64,000 nucleotides of DNA. Source: Paenibacillus sp. H1-7. Its GTDB lineage: Bacteria > Bacillota > Bacilli > Paenibacillales > NBRC-103111. Of the stretch, positions 7,731 through 16,380 are shown piece after piece (within the stretch, counting starts at the first letter, position 1; each line of letters starts with the position of its first letter). Below the pieces are notes generated by a model, which did no database searches, was not told the origin of the DNA, and worked only from the letters and a program-made list of their open reading frames with translations. Made by a program: the position numbers and the translations under genes. The stretch is taken from NCBI RefSeq assembly GCF_022354825.1, contig NZ_CP031168.1, positions 6,821,501 through 6,885,500 on the forward strand, written 5' to 3'.

Positions 7731-9008
7731 TCAACTTAAATTATTATCCGGATTCCCATCAGGATTCGTTCTGTCATATCCGTCATCTCCGCCGCGGTGA
7801 TACGGACCGACCTCCGTTCCGTCAGCTCTCGTATAGCCTCCTACCTCATGCGGGTTCACGTGATGCATCCCTACCTCACTGGAATCGTCGCCTCCGAACT
7901 CGATATCCAAGCCGCCCAAATCCAGCGCCAATCCCGCCGGAATCGCCATAACGGCCGCTGCCGTAAGCAATCCTTCTACACCGCGGCCCATGCGGGATGA
8001 ATCGCCGCTGACAACATCTCTCACGCTGCGGGCTGTATATTCGATCGTATTAGCAGCTCCTCTAATAACGCGTGATCCTGCATCTTTCAGGTTGTGCGCG
8101 CCTTGCTTCATCTTCTCATTATCGTCGGCGACGATGCCGTGAACGACGTCAACCGCGCCTTGGACCGCCTTGGCCGTCGTTATACCGGAACGCTCTACAG
8201 ATCCGCCTACCGCCATACCGATCCTGCCGATCATTTCGCTTCCAGTCAACGCTTCTACGATTTCGAACGGCACACGAATCAAGCTTCCCAATATTTCACT
8301 CAAAAAGGTGCCAAACCGTTCAATAATCCCCGGTTCATACTGCGCTATGTCCGCATCATTGAGCGTCCCTCCCGCTCTTCCTTGCAAAAAGGCGGATCGA
8401 TCGCGAACATCAAGCTGAGTCAATCGCTCCAGTTGCCGGACTCGGGCGGCCATCTCACCGGCAATACGATCCGCTTCCGCCTTGGCCTGCTGCCGTTTCT
8501 GTTCGAGCCGGTCCATCGCCTCATCGATCCAGGCCGTCTCCTTGCCGCCCGATGACTTTTTCGCTTCGATATAACGCGCTGCCGCTTGTTCGGCTTCACG
8601 CTCGATTCGCTCCAACGTTAGCCGCTTGGCCAGCTGAACGGTATCCAGCGTAAGCGACGCCCTCTGCTCAATCTCTTCCTTGAGCCGCAGCTCCGCCTCG
8701 CGAACGCGGGCGATTAACTGCTCCATGCGCTGCTCGCGGGCCATTGCCTCCGCTTCCCGCTGTTCAAATATGCGGTCCGCCTGCCGTTCCATATGCTCAT
8801 AAGCGCCGCGGCGAGCCTCAACGACTCGTTGAACGACATCATCAGCCCTTTGGAGAGCCTCTTCTTTTTTTTCGATATGCCGTTCAAACGCCTTGTTAGC
8901 TGCTTGCTCAGCGCGTCGTTTTTTCTCCAAATAACGGCTTACTGCATCGTCTGCGGCTCGTTCTACCGATTCCGCCCGGCGGTCTTGTCTCCGCTGATCA
9001 TCGTCCAT
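7731..9008 (-). CDS. Long coiled-coil protein with glycine/alanine-rich helical core and GYTRxDGT C-terminal motif
   Basis: About 425 aa. Residues 1-190 are almost uninterrupted charged heptads (E/R/A/Q-rich) predicting a long coiled coil; residues 215-345 hold amphipathic and glycine-rich helices (LIRVPFEIVEALTGSEMIG, VGGSVERSG, MAIPAGLALDLGGLD); the last 45 residues contain GYTRADGTEVGPYHR and NPDGNPDNN, a short motif seen at the ends of many bacterial surface, phage-like and secreted proteins. No signal peptide. ATG at 9008 (AGGTGG 7 nt upstream) is preferred; ATG 9041 and TTG 9062 are alternatives in frame. Function unknown; it could be a scaffold, an effector or a toxin-like protein. Confidence 0.7.
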   Translation of the reverse strand: MDDDQRRQDRRAESVERAADDAVSRYLEKKRRAEQAANKAFERHIEKKEEALQRADDVVQRVVEARRGAYEHMERQADRIFEQREAEAMAREQRMEQLIARVREAELRLKEEIEQRASLTLDTVQLAKRLTLERIEREAEQAAARYIEAKKSSGGKETAWIDEAMDRLEQKRQQAKAEADRIAGEMAARVRQLERLTQLDVRDRSAFLQGRAGGTLNDADIAQYEPGIIERFGTFLSEILGSLIRVPFEIVEALTGSEMIGRIGMAVGGSVERSGITTAKAVQGAVDVVHGIVADDNEKMKQGAHNLKDAGSRVIRGAANTIEYTARSVRDVVSGDSSRMGRGVEGLLTAAAVMAIPAGLALDLGGLDIEFGGDDSSEVGMHHVNPHEVGGYTRADGTEVGPYHRGGDDGYDRTNPDGNPDNNLS

Positions 9009-9205
9009 TGCGCCCACCTCTGTCCCCTCTTCATCCCACATTCTCTCCCTAGTATATAGCAAAAAGCCACCTTGAACAGCGCTCCCCTGAAAAACATGAA
9101 ATTTTGAATTTCTACATCTCTCTTTTAGTTCTTGTTTTTCGAATTACAATGAACGTAGTGTCATACATCTATTTTACCGGCGTAATTCTTGGAGGAGGAT
9201 CTGGA

Positions 9206-9979
9206 ATGAATTTGAAATGGGGTAAACAACTGCTGCTGTTTGGCTACGAGGAAGCGATGTCCTGCGTGTTTCCCGTGTGCATCTTTCTTTCGCTGGCGCT
9301 GTTGAAAATCGCACCTCTTCCCGGCATTCCGGTTTACGACTGGATGCTCGTCATCTGTATTATCGTGCAAATCGTGATGCTGCGGGCAGGACTGGAAACC
9401 ATCGATGAGCTAAAGGTCATTTGCATGTTTCATATCATTGGTCTCGCGCTTGAACTGTTCAAAGTACATATGGGCTCCTGGGATTATCCGCAGGCGGGAT
9501 GGACCAAAATCGGAGGGGTACCGCTGTACAGCGGATTCATGTATGCAAGTGTAGCCAGCTACTTATGCCAGGCGTGGCGCAGGCTCCACATCCGGCTGGA
9601 TCGATGGCCATCTTCCGTCTGGACGACGACGCTCGGTGCGGCGATTTACTTGAATTTTATGACTCACCACTTTATTCCCGATTTGCGCTGGGTATTGACT
9701 GCACTGCTGTTTATATTGTTTTTCCGTACGATGCTGTATTTCCGAGTAGGCGATAGCGTGTATAAGATGCCGCTCACTCTTGGCTTCGCGCTTGTCGGCT
9801 TTTTTATCTGGATCGCCGAAAATATCGGCACATGGCTCGGGGCATGGCGATACCCTCATCAACAAGCAGGCTGGAGTATGGTGTCATGGAGCAAATTCAG
9901 CTCTTGGTTTCTGCTCGTGATCGTCAGTTTTATTATTGTCGCCCAATTAAAGCATGTAAAGGAAGGTCTTCGAAAGTGA
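9206..9979 (+). CDS. DUF817 family integral membrane protein
   Basis: 257 aa with about 8 membrane helices. It has the DUF817 landmarks: FGYEEAMSCVFPV near the N-terminus, FKVHMGSWDYPQ in the middle and WIAENIGTWLGAWRYP near the C-terminus, with conserved E, H and W residues in the membrane. Biochemical role unknown. ATG at 9206 is chosen because GGAGGAGG (9191-9198) precedes it; the in-frame start at 9104 has no ribosome site. A strong hairpin follows at 10004. Confidence 0.85.
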   Translation: MNLKWGKQLLLFGYEEAMSCVFPVCIFLSLALLKIAPLPGIPVYDWMLVICIIVQIVMLRAGLETIDELKVICMFHIIGLALELFKVHMGSWDYPQAGWTKIGGVPLYSGFMYASVASYLCQAWRRLHIRLDRWPSSVWTTTLGAAIYLNFMTHHFIPDLRWVLTALLFILFFRTMLYFRVGDSVYKMPLTLGFALVGFFIWIAENIGTWLGAWRYPHQQAGWSMVSWSKFSSWFLLVIVSFIIVAQLKHVKEGLRK

Positions 9980-10003
9980 TCAGGAGTATGGCAAAATAAT
10001 AAA

Positions 10004-10037
10004 AGCCGCAGCCGGTTCAAAGCCGGTTGCGGCTGTT
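10004..10037 (+). terminator. Rho-independent terminator after DUF817 gene
   Basis: AGCCGCAGCCGG (10004-10015) pairs with CCGGTTGCGGCT (10023-10034), then GTTT. The T-run is short but the stem is very stable. Confidence 0.7.
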
Positions 10038-10084
10038 TAGTATAATCGTTTTGTTCGAGTAGACTAGCGAAACATGCTTTGAAT

Positions 10085-10456
10085 TTATACATTCAACCTA
10101 TCCCAGTTACGGATAACATACCAAAGTTGAATTGAAACAAGAACAAGATAGCTTACATTCACAAGGAAACACATGATAAGACTATTTATTCTTCCGCGAT
10201 ATTCCTCTCGGCTAATTTGTCCATTCTTAGATGAGAACTTCACTTGGCCCGTTTTATTGATTAGTAAAATAAATTCAATAATTCCCGCTGGACTCCATAG
10301 TAAGGTGAAGACCAATAAGATTGCGCTAAAAGTGGATAAAACCATTTTTAAACCCGGATCCTCTGCAGAGCTAAATGCGATATTAATCAATATCGTGAAA
10401 ATAACTAAACAAAATCCTATGAGACTCAAGTATGGTCTACTTTTAAATGGTGTCAT
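10085..10456 (-). CDS. Small membrane protein of unknown function
   Basis: 123 aa with three or four hydrophobic segments (YLSLIGFCLVIFTILIN near residue 10, a long one near 40-65, and SLIMCFLVNVSYLVLVSI near 95). Between segments 2 and 3 is a hydrophilic stretch KFSSKNGQISREEYRGR. Not recognised. ATG at 10456 chosen because AGAGGGG lies 8 nt upstream; the longer frame start at 10522 has none. Monocistronic, convergent with the DUF817 gene. Confidence 0.65.
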   Translation of the reverse strand: MTPFKSRPYLSLIGFCLVIFTILINIAFSSAEDPGLKMVLSTFSAILLVFTLLWSPAGIIEFILLINKTGQVKFSSKNGQISREEYRGRINSLIMCFLVNVSYLVLVSIQLWYVIRNWDRLNV

Positions 10457-10531
10457 AATATTGCCCCTCTTTTTAGAAACTTGCCAGACAACGATTCTAG
10501 TGACGGTTTCCGAAAGTCGCAATTGCTACAA

Positions 10532-10585
10532 GGCTCGTTCCCTAGCCCCTCCCTGACCAGGTAGCCCGGGAAACGAGCTTTTTTT
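10532..10585 (+). terminator. Terminator-like hairpin ahead of the TVP38 gene
   Basis: GGCTCGTTCCC (10532-10542) pairs with GGGAAACGAGC (10568-10578), followed by TTTTTTT. It points in the + direction but no + strand gene ends just upstream, so it may be a leader attenuator of the gene at 10658 or terminate an unseen transcript. No known riboswitch core was recognised. Confidence 0.5.
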
Positions 10586-10657
10586 GTTAGAACATAGTAC
10601 ACTAAGGATGATAAACACGCCAGAAAAAAGACTCCGACCAAGGAGACACCCTGCCAA

Positions 10658-11275
10658 ATGAAGAAATGGTACACCATCGGCATGTATCTCGTGCTCATAT
10701 TCGTTGTTTATATATACAAGGATGAAATTTTACATTGGATGCAGTATGGGGATGCGCCTGTTTTGCTTATTTTCGCAGCTGCGCTCGGTTTTATTATCGT
10801 ACCGGTCATCCCTTACAAAATAGTAATCGGCTTGCTCGGGTTTATGTACGGTCCTTTGCTGGGCGCTTTGATCAGTTGGACCGCTGCTTCCGTCGCGTCT
10901 GTCATTGTTTTTTGGCTGGCACGCTACTTGTTTCAAAAGCAGGGCCAAGCTTACTTGTCCAAGTACGAGAAGCTGGAAAAGCTCCAAGCCGCGATTGAAA
11001 AAAGTCCGTTCCTGACTATTTTATTGGCTCGACTGATCCCAGTTATCCCTCAGGCTGTCGTCAATGTCCTTCCTGCCATTACTTCCATTTCGGTCGTTAC
11101 ATTCGCCGTCGCGTCCGCATTGGGCAAAATTCCTGCTATGCTCCTGTTTGCGTTCATCGGGAGCAATCTGTTTGCCGGCACCAGCAAGCTCGTTTTGTCC
11201 TTCGGCGTATATGTGCTTTTTTTGGGAGCCGTCTACGTCGTCTACCGCGTCTGGCTCAAGAAGCGATGGCTTTAA
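10658..11275 (+). CDS. TVP38/TMEM64 family membrane protein
   Basis: 205 aa, about 5-6 membrane segments. It has the VTT/SNARE-associated (DedA-superfamily) core: GFIIVPVIPYKIVIGLLGF, the re-entrant-loop glycine GLLGFMYGPLLGALISW, then LLARLIPVIPQAVVNVLPAI. Family members are inner-membrane proteins, some now known to act as lipid or ion transporters; the substrate here is unknown. ATG at 10658 is preceded by AAGGAGAC 12 nt upstream. A hairpin with T-run lies in its possible leader. Confidence 0.88.
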   Translation: MKKWYTIGMYLVLIFVVYIYKDEILHWMQYGDAPVLLIFAAALGFIIVPVIPYKIVIGLLGFMYGPLLGALISWTAASVASVIVFWLARYLFQKQGQAYLSKYEKLEKLQAAIEKSPFLTILLARLIPVIPQAVVNVLPAITSISVVTFAVASALGKIPAMLLFAFIGSNLFAGTSKLVLSFGVYVLFLGAVYVVYRVWLKKRWL

Positions 11276-11330
11276 GCAGCCATGCTTCGAGCGGTAAAAG
11301 TATCCTGCCTGTTTGTGTTTTCACAATGTC

Positions 11331-11362
11331 AAAAAGGAGCTACTGCCGCGGCAGCTGCTCCT
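11331..11362 (-). terminator. Rho-independent terminator of the dioxygenase gene
   Basis: On the minus strand AGGAGCAGCTGCC / GGCAGTAGCTCCT forms a stem with a 2-nt mismatch bubble and ends in TTTTTG, about 18 nt after the stop at 11380. Confidence 0.8.
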
Positions 11363-11379
11363 GTTGTTCAACCTTCGAC

Positions 11380-12177
11380 TTAAGCCCGCGCGAGCAGCGG
11401 AAACAGACCGCCGCGGATCGGCTCACCTACGGTGAGACCGAGACCGTTCGTAATCGTATGCGACTTGCCGCTGTACGTCGTGCCGTCGGTCATGTAGATG
11501 ATGGCGAGTACCCGGCGCGGCTTGTCGGTGACGTTCGCATGCGCGTAGTGGAACGTCAGGCCGTCGTGGAACGTGCAGCTTCCCGCCTTCATGCGGACGA
11601 TGACCGGCTTTGAATGCTCATGCTCGGTCCCTTTCGTATATTCGAAGATGTCCTGAGGATCGACGAGACTGATCGGATTCAGCTTGCCGATGCTGCGCGA
11701 GTCCGGCACGAACATCATGCAGCCGTTATGCTCATCCACGTCATCGAGCGTAATCCAGACCGATAACGCGCCGGTTTCGTTCATCGGCCAATACGTCAAA
11801 TCCTGGTGCCATGGGGTTGGCTTCGAATCTCCGGGCATTTTTAGCAGAGCGTGATCATGAAACAGCCTGATCCCGCTTGCACCGACCAATTGCCTGGCCA
11901 TTTCCGCAAACCGCGGATGTGCCGTATATTTGGCCATGCCGGCATGATCTCGCCAAATATTAACCCGCTGATTCAGCACACGGTAGTAGGCTCCCCCTTG
12001 TTGATCCGTCTGCGTGGACATACCTTGGGCGGAATTCATCGCTTCGTCCATGTAATCGCGCAATTCCTCCAGCTCGTCAGCCGTGAGCACGTTGTCGATT
12101 TGAACGAAGCCGTTTTTGCGGTAAAACTCGATTTTGTCCTGCGGAAGCAAGCCCTTCGGTTCAAGTGTGTTGTACAT
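11380..12177 (-). CDS. Phytanoyl-CoA dioxygenase (PhyH)-family Fe(II)/2-oxoglutarate oxygenase
   Basis: 265 aa, the usual PhyH length. The iron triad is visible: HxD in PWHQDLTYW (about residues 120-128) and the distal histidine in FHDGLTFHYAHAN (about 215-227), with an arginine-bearing strand KPRRVLAIIYM after it for 2-oxoglutarate. Cytoplasmic. Substrate unknown; bacterial PhyH enzymes hydroxylate small molecules such as ectoine, phosphonates or quaternary amines. ATG at 12177 has AAAGGAGTGA upstream. It lies 157 bp downstream of an AraC regulator on the same strand; a similar enzyme/regulator pair occurs at 61-63 kb. Confidence 0.88.
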   Translation of the reverse strand: MYNTLEPKGLLPQDKIEFYRKNGFVQIDNVLTADELEELRDYMDEAMNSAQGMSTQTDQQGGAYYRVLNQRVNIWRDHAGMAKYTAHPRFAEMARQLVGASGIRLFHDHALLKMPGDSKPTPWHQDLTYWPMNETGALSVWITLDDVDEHNGCMMFVPDSRSIGKLNPISLVDPQDIFEYTKGTEHEHSKPVIVRMKAGSCTFHDGLTFHYAHANVTDKPRRVLAIIYMTDGTTYSGKSHTITNGLGLTVGEPIRGGLFPLLARA

Positions 12178-12334
12178 CGGAATCACTCCTTTCGATTGAT
12201 ACCAATGTACAATACAGAAGTGCAGCGCATCTTGGCTAATTTGCCAAAAAAACAGGACGATCCGCCATCCCAAGCGGCCAGCTCTCTCGAAGAGGCAGCA
12301 CTGGGCGCGAGGACAAATTGACTTCGCCAGCCGA

Positions 12335-13270
12335 TTAGCCGCCGTCTTCTCCCTCTACTTTAGCCGCCCTGCGAAATTGCCCAGGCGTAACGCCTACCAG
12401 CTGCTTGAACACTTTGTTGAAAAAGCTTAGATCGTCGAAGCCGATCTGTCCGGCGATCTGTAGGGTGCCTGCGTCTGAGGCAAGCAGCAGCTTTTTCGCC
12501 ATGGCGATGCGCGCTTCGTTGCGGTATTCGATGAACGTTTTGCCGATATGCTGCTTGAATTTGGCGGTGAACGACGACTGGCTCATGCCGCATAATCTGC
12601 TGACCTGTTCGAGCGATAGCGGGCGGGCATGATGCGTTTCGATGAATTCAGCCATCCGCTTCATCACTTCCCGCTCGGGAGCGAGCGCCGTCATCGGACG
12701 GTGCAGCGACCTATCGTAGCAGCGGCTCAGGAAAACGAACAACTCGATCAACCGCGTTTTGACGAGAAGCCGATAGCCCGGTTTTTTTAATGTGTACTCG
12801 GAAAGGATACGATCCAGCAAATGCTTCATTTCCAGCTGATCGTGCGGCTCCACATTCAGGCGCGACTGAAAACGGACCGACTGCCGCAGAAACGGCTCCA
12901 CATAAAAGAAATCAACGAACGAATCCACCGTAGATAACATCTGCAGCTCATTCGATATAATCGACGGCCCGAACAGCACATTGTATACCGTCAGATTTGG
13001 ATCCTTCCCGCCTTTGTAGGAATGCTCGGCGTCCGGCTCAATGACGAACACGTCACCCTCGCAGATCCGGTACGAATCACCGCGGTAGTCGTGCCTGCCC
13101 GACCCTTCCGCTACATAGACGAGCTCGACGAATTCATGGGAGTGCGGCTCCACCATCTCCTCTGCTCGGAATGCATACTGAGCGATATGGAACGGAAAGT
13201 CGGCGCTTTCGAAATACCGGGAATTGCTGATCCTTGTCAATGCGGAGCCCCCCCAATGCCACGTATTCAT
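12335..13270 (-). CDS. AraC-family regulator with N-terminal cupin sensor
   Basis: 311 aa. Residues 20-100 form a cupin-like ligand domain (VEPHSHEFVELVYVAEG, EGDVFVIEPDAEHSY); residues 205-305 contain two helix-turn-helix motifs (SLEQVSRLCGMSQSSFTAKF and IAGQIGFDDLSFFNKVFKQL), ending with GVTPGQFRR. Such proteins usually activate neighbouring sugar or small-molecule genes. ATG 13270 chosen where homology-like sequence starts; the ribosome site is weak (GATGAA), and a TTG further upstream is less likely. Its likely target is the dioxygenase gene downstream. Confidence 0.88.
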   Translation of the reverse strand: MNTWHWGGSALTRISNSRYFESADFPFHIAQYAFRAEEMVEPHSHEFVELVYVAEGSGRHDYRGDSYRICEGDVFVIEPDAEHSYKGGKDPNLTVYNVLFGPSIISNELQMLSTVDSFVDFFYVEPFLRQSVRFQSRLNVEPHDQLEMKHLLDRILSEYTLKKPGYRLLVKTRLIELFVFLSRCYDRSLHRPMTALAPEREVMKRMAEFIETHHARPLSLEQVSRLCGMSQSSFTAKFKQHIGKTFIEYRNEARIAMAKKLLLASDAGTLQIAGQIGFDDLSFFNKVFKQLVGVTPGQFRRAAKVEGEDGG

Positions 13271-13310
13271 TTCATCGATAATTTTTTTTTCGCGGAAGCG
13301 AGAGCGAGTT

Positions 13311-13363
13311 AAAAAAACAAACAGCCATATGTCCGGCAATACGTTATTCGGATCAAGGCTGCT
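13311..13363 (-). terminator. Probable terminator of the nucleotidyltransferase gene
   Basis: On the minus strand CAGCC...TCCG and CGGA...GGCTG make a two-part stem followed by TTTGTTTTTTT. The stem is broken by internal loops, hence moderate confidence. Confidence 0.5.
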
Positions 13364-13419
13364 TTATTTATATCGAGCGTTGCGGAAATCCCGCTGCTGA
13401 GATGGCCCTCCCAGGCTAT

Positions 13420-14022
13420 TTACAAAAAACCGACCCAGTCATGACCTTCCGGAAACTGCCGGTTTAAAGATGATTTCAGCCATGCTTTTTCTTGATGCAG
13501 AAGCGACGGCAGCATTGTTTGGAAATCAATATAATCTTTCTCCCTTACTTTCGAACTTCCTGCTTTATGGAGAAGCTGAATTTCGGGTCTCAAATAAGGA
13601 ATGCCATCTACCGTTTTCAATATCATTTCAGCCATTGGCTTTCTAATTGATTTATCCCTCTTATAGATCCAATAATCATCTTCGGTATCTATGATCATAA
13701 GTTGATAAGCCCAAGGCGACTCATCGTTCTTAGTAACCCACACATCATGGGTCGAGTTCAAATACTCTCCATCTTCCCAAAGACTAAGCTTGCCATCCTC
13801 AGCTCTGTACAGCATCCAATCGCGATTTAAATATTGATAAGCTATCAATTGCTCTTCACGAGTAATAATAATATCAATATCACTATGCTCCCTGGTTTGT
13901 TTGCGCAGATGCATGTCTAAAGCCCAGCCCCCGGCAATACACCATCGGATTGGAATGTCAGAAAATAGTTTATGTATTTCCGAAACCGTTAGCGGCATCC
14001 AATTACTTATATCCGTCCTCAA
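13420..14022 (-). CDS. Aminoglycoside-nucleotidyltransferase-like (ANT superfamily) protein
   Basis: 200 aa. WCIAGGWALDMHLRKQTREH followed by SDIDIII (about residues 26-53) is the GGWALD...HxDIDI nucleotidyltransferase signature, with two aspartates positioned for Mg-ATP. Related stand-alone proteins include AadB/LinA-like resistance enzymes, but many chromosomal members have no proven drug substrate. TTG at 14022 is preferred: GGAGGG precedes it by 7 nt, whereas the in-frame ATG at 14037 overlaps that ribosome site. Monocistronic with its own probable terminator. Confidence 0.78.
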   Translation of the reverse strand: MRTDISNWMPLTVSEIHKLFSDIPIRWCIAGGWALDMHLRKQTREHSDIDIIITREEQLIAYQYLNRDWMLYRAEDGKLSLWEDGEYLNSTHDVWVTKNDESPWAYQLMIIDTEDDYWIYKRDKSIRKPMAEMILKTVDGIPYLRPEIQLLHKAGSSKVREKDYIDFQTMLPSLLHQEKAWLKSSLNRQFPEGHDWVGFL

Positions 14023-14204
14023 ACCTTTCCCTCCCATTTCCGGTTCATAACCGAATCCATTGAATACAATTAGACTTTTTACCGGCCGGTATGAAATAAC
14101 ATATAAGAATTATCCTCGAAAGTATAGACTGATAATGGAGAGTAAATTATAATATCATTATTAAGAAGCCACGATGATGCAGCTTCTATTTAGTTAAACC
14201 CAAT

Positions 14205-14240
14205 AAAAGAAACAGACACCACTCGATGTCTGTTTCTTTT
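14205..14240. terminator. Perfect hairpin with T-runs on both strands
   Basis: AAAAGAAACAGACA (14205-14218) and TGTCTGTTTCTTTT (14227-14240) are exact complements around an 8-nt loop, followed by more T. On the minus strand it is 68 nt past the ABM-family stop codon and likely terminates it. Confidence 0.75.
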
Positions 14241-14307
14241 TTTTGCGTATTCCAATAATTCGCCTCACTCGTGATCCAATGACTCTGTTTATAGGCTGTT
14301 TTGCAGC

Positions 14308-14646
14308 TTAAGCCTGCCCAACCTGAGCCTGTTCAAAGGTTTGGACGACCTTATACATACCCGGTTCAAAGGTAGCTATCTTCAGTGCCTCTTGAAAATA
14401 CGGCAGCGGCTTCGGATCATCTCGCATCGCCTGATAATCCTCCATGCTTCTCCATTGCGCATACATGGTCACTTTCGTTCCATCTATACTCTTATGAAGA
14501 CTGCAGGATATAAATCCCGGCGCATATTTAACCGAAACGTCCGTTGCACTGGTCAACAGTTCAACCAGACGCTGCTGATTTTCCGGAGCCACGGTGAAGA
14601 CGTTAATGAAAGTAAGAACATCACTATTCATAGCAATTTGAGTCAT
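14308..14646 (-). CDS. Antibiotic biosynthesis monooxygenase (ABM)-family protein
   Basis: 112 aa, a single ferredoxin-like ABM domain (FINVFTVAPENQQRLVELL, then FISCSLHKSIDGTKVTMYAQ and WRSMEDYQAMRDDP). Typical of small dimeric haem-degrading or quinone-oxidising proteins, but many members have unknown activity; no clear haem ligand can be assigned. ATG at 14646 with AAGGAGATC 7 nt upstream. Terminated by the hairpin at 14205-14240. No obvious operon partner. Confidence 0.8.
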   Translation of the reverse strand: MTQIAMNSDVLTFINVFTVAPENQQRLVELLTSATDVSVKYAPGFISCSLHKSIDGTKVTMYAQWRSMEDYQAMRDDPKPLPYFQEALKIATFEPGMYKVVQTFEQAQVGQA

Positions 14647-14757
14647 AACATGATCTCCTTATCGTAGGTTACTATAACATCCTAAGTAATGCTTCACCCT
14701 AATTTATCATGAACTTCGTATCAAGATTCTATCCTATCCTTCAAACGTACCTCTCTC

Positions 14758-14973
14758 TTATTGATCGTTAAATTCGTCATACCTACGTGTTACATTCGGG
14801 TCCATCTCTTTCGCCTCAAAGTCGGTCGAGACGCTGAGCTTCTCCCATCGCTTCGTTTCCGCCAGTTTGCCTGCATCCACAGCATTGGCAATTGCAACGG
14901 CATCACTGCCGAGCAGCAAGCGCAGCGGCGGGTTCTCCTTTCCCGAAGAGGTATGACACCAGCTCTCTATCCG
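14758..14973 (-). pseudogene. C-terminal remnant of a short-chain dehydrogenase (SDR)
   Basis: Directly after the MFS stop codon (14974) the minus strand reads, without any start codon, about 60 residues ending at TAA 14758-14760. The segment ENPPLRLLLGSDAVAIANAV then AGKLAETKRWEKLS is typical of the C-terminus of classical SDR oxidoreductases. The catalytic YxxxK and Rossmann parts are missing. It is most simply the tail of an SDR gene whose front was deleted. The remnant suggests that the MFS/AraC locus once included an oxidoreductase. Confidence 0.65.
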
Positions 14974-16380
14974 TCAAGAGTTTGAAATAACACGTTTTCC
15001 AGCAGGCTGGCGTGTTGGAAGTAGGCATAGAAGCGTCGCAACAAGGGCAGATATAATAAATACGACGGATCCCAATATGGAGTTCGATACCGCATGGGCG
15101 AATTGCATTGTTGAAGATGGATCCGAACGCATAGTTACATTAAACACAGTTATAAGAACAGCCAAACCTAACGAGGAACCGCTTTGATGCGCGACATTAA
15201 TTAGACCCGAAGCTGCTCCTGTATCTCGAGGATCTACATCTGAGAGCCCTAACGCTGTGAGCGGTTGGAACACCATTCCACCGCCAATACCCATGATGGC
15301 CAGCAGAATGAACATATGCGGGAAGAACGGAGCTTGCACGGAGGCAAGGCGGCTCAACCAGAGTGTACCAATGATTGCGAGTAACATCCCGGTCACCAGG
15401 ACTTTCATATTTCCATAACGGTGCACCAATCTATGCATCAGGAACATCATCCCAAACTGGGCGCCTGTAAATGGCAGGAAAGCTAAACCTGCTTCAAATG
15501 AGCTGAAGCCGAGGACATTTTGCAGATATTGAGGGACAAAGAAAAAGAGTGAAAAATTTCCGCACACCATGAGGAACCTTCCAAGATAAGCTCCGGACCT
15601 CTGGCGGCTTGCAAACAATCGGAGTGGGATGATCGGCTCGGCCGCTCGAGCTTCAATCAGTACGAATGCTGTTAACGAAACCATCCCAAGTGCAAGCGGA
15701 ATCCATGTTTCCGGTTTCCCCCATCCATAATCCGCGGCTTGAACAAAGCCGAATACTAACGCAGTCATGCCGACTACGGAGGTCAACGCACCCCAAAGAT
15801 CAAAACGTCCGTTCCTCGTTCCTGATTGCTGTATAAACCTTTGAACTAAATACAGCAATACAATCCCGATAGGCACATTAATAAACATACCGAGGCGCCA
15901 AGAAATAAAATCGGTGAAGAATCCGCCAAGAATGAGACCGATGCTGCCGCCTGCAGCTGAAACCGCGCTGTACATAGCGATCGCTCTAGAACGTTCCTTG
16001 GCCTCCACAAAGCTCGCTGACAGCAATGCAAGCGCAGCAGGTGTCGCCAATGCAGCTGCAAAGCCTTGGAATGCACGGGAAACAAGCAAAAACTCGGCTG
16101 TTGGCGCCAAACCGGCTAGCAGAGAGGTAAACGAAAATAGTCCAATACCGGCAGCAAGCATTTTTCTGCGCCCCAAGAGATCCCCTGCCCGTGCACCAAG
16201 CAGCAAGAAACCTCCAAAAGCCAAAATATAGCTGTTTTGGACCCAAGTCAAGCTGGTTGTCGACATTTGAAGTGAACGGCCAATTTCAGGTATAGCCGTT
16301 ACCATAATGGAGGCGTCAAGCACAACGATAAGTTGACAAGCGATGATAATGGTTAATATGATCCATTTTGACTGATGCAT
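14974..16380 (-). CDS. MFS drug exporter, DHA2 (EmrB/QacA-like) 14-TM family
   Basis: 468 aa with about 14 membrane helices. Motifs: DASIMVTAIPEIG in TM1 (motif D1-like), GDLLGRRKML (motif A) and SAAGGSIGLILGGFF (motif C, the antiporter motif). It is expected to be a proton-coupled multidrug exporter of the cytoplasmic membrane. Start at ATG 16380 fits the ribosome site GGAAAGGA better than ATG 16386, which is only 2-3 nt from it. Divergent from the AraC regulator at 16573, its likely controller. Confidence 0.9.
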   Translation of the reverse strand: MHQSKWIILTIIIACQLIVVLDASIMVTAIPEIGRSLQMSTTSLTWVQNSYILAFGGFLLLGARAGDLLGRRKMLAAGIGLFSFTSLLAGLAPTAEFLLVSRAFQGFAAALATPAALALLSASFVEAKERSRAIAMYSAVSAAGGSIGLILGGFFTDFISWRLGMFINVPIGIVLLYLVQRFIQQSGTRNGRFDLWGALTSVVGMTALVFGFVQAADYGWGKPETWIPLALGMVSLTAFVLIEARAAEPIIPLRLFASRQRSGAYLGRFLMVCGNFSLFFFVPQYLQNVLGFSSFEAGLAFLPFTGAQFGMMFLMHRLVHRYGNMKVLVTGMLLAIIGTLWLSRLASVQAPFFPHMFILLAIMGIGGGMVFQPLTALGLSDVDPRDTGAASGLINVAHQSGSSLGLAVLITVFNVTMRSDPSSTMQFAHAVSNSILGSVVFIISALVATLLCLLPTRQPAGKRVISNS

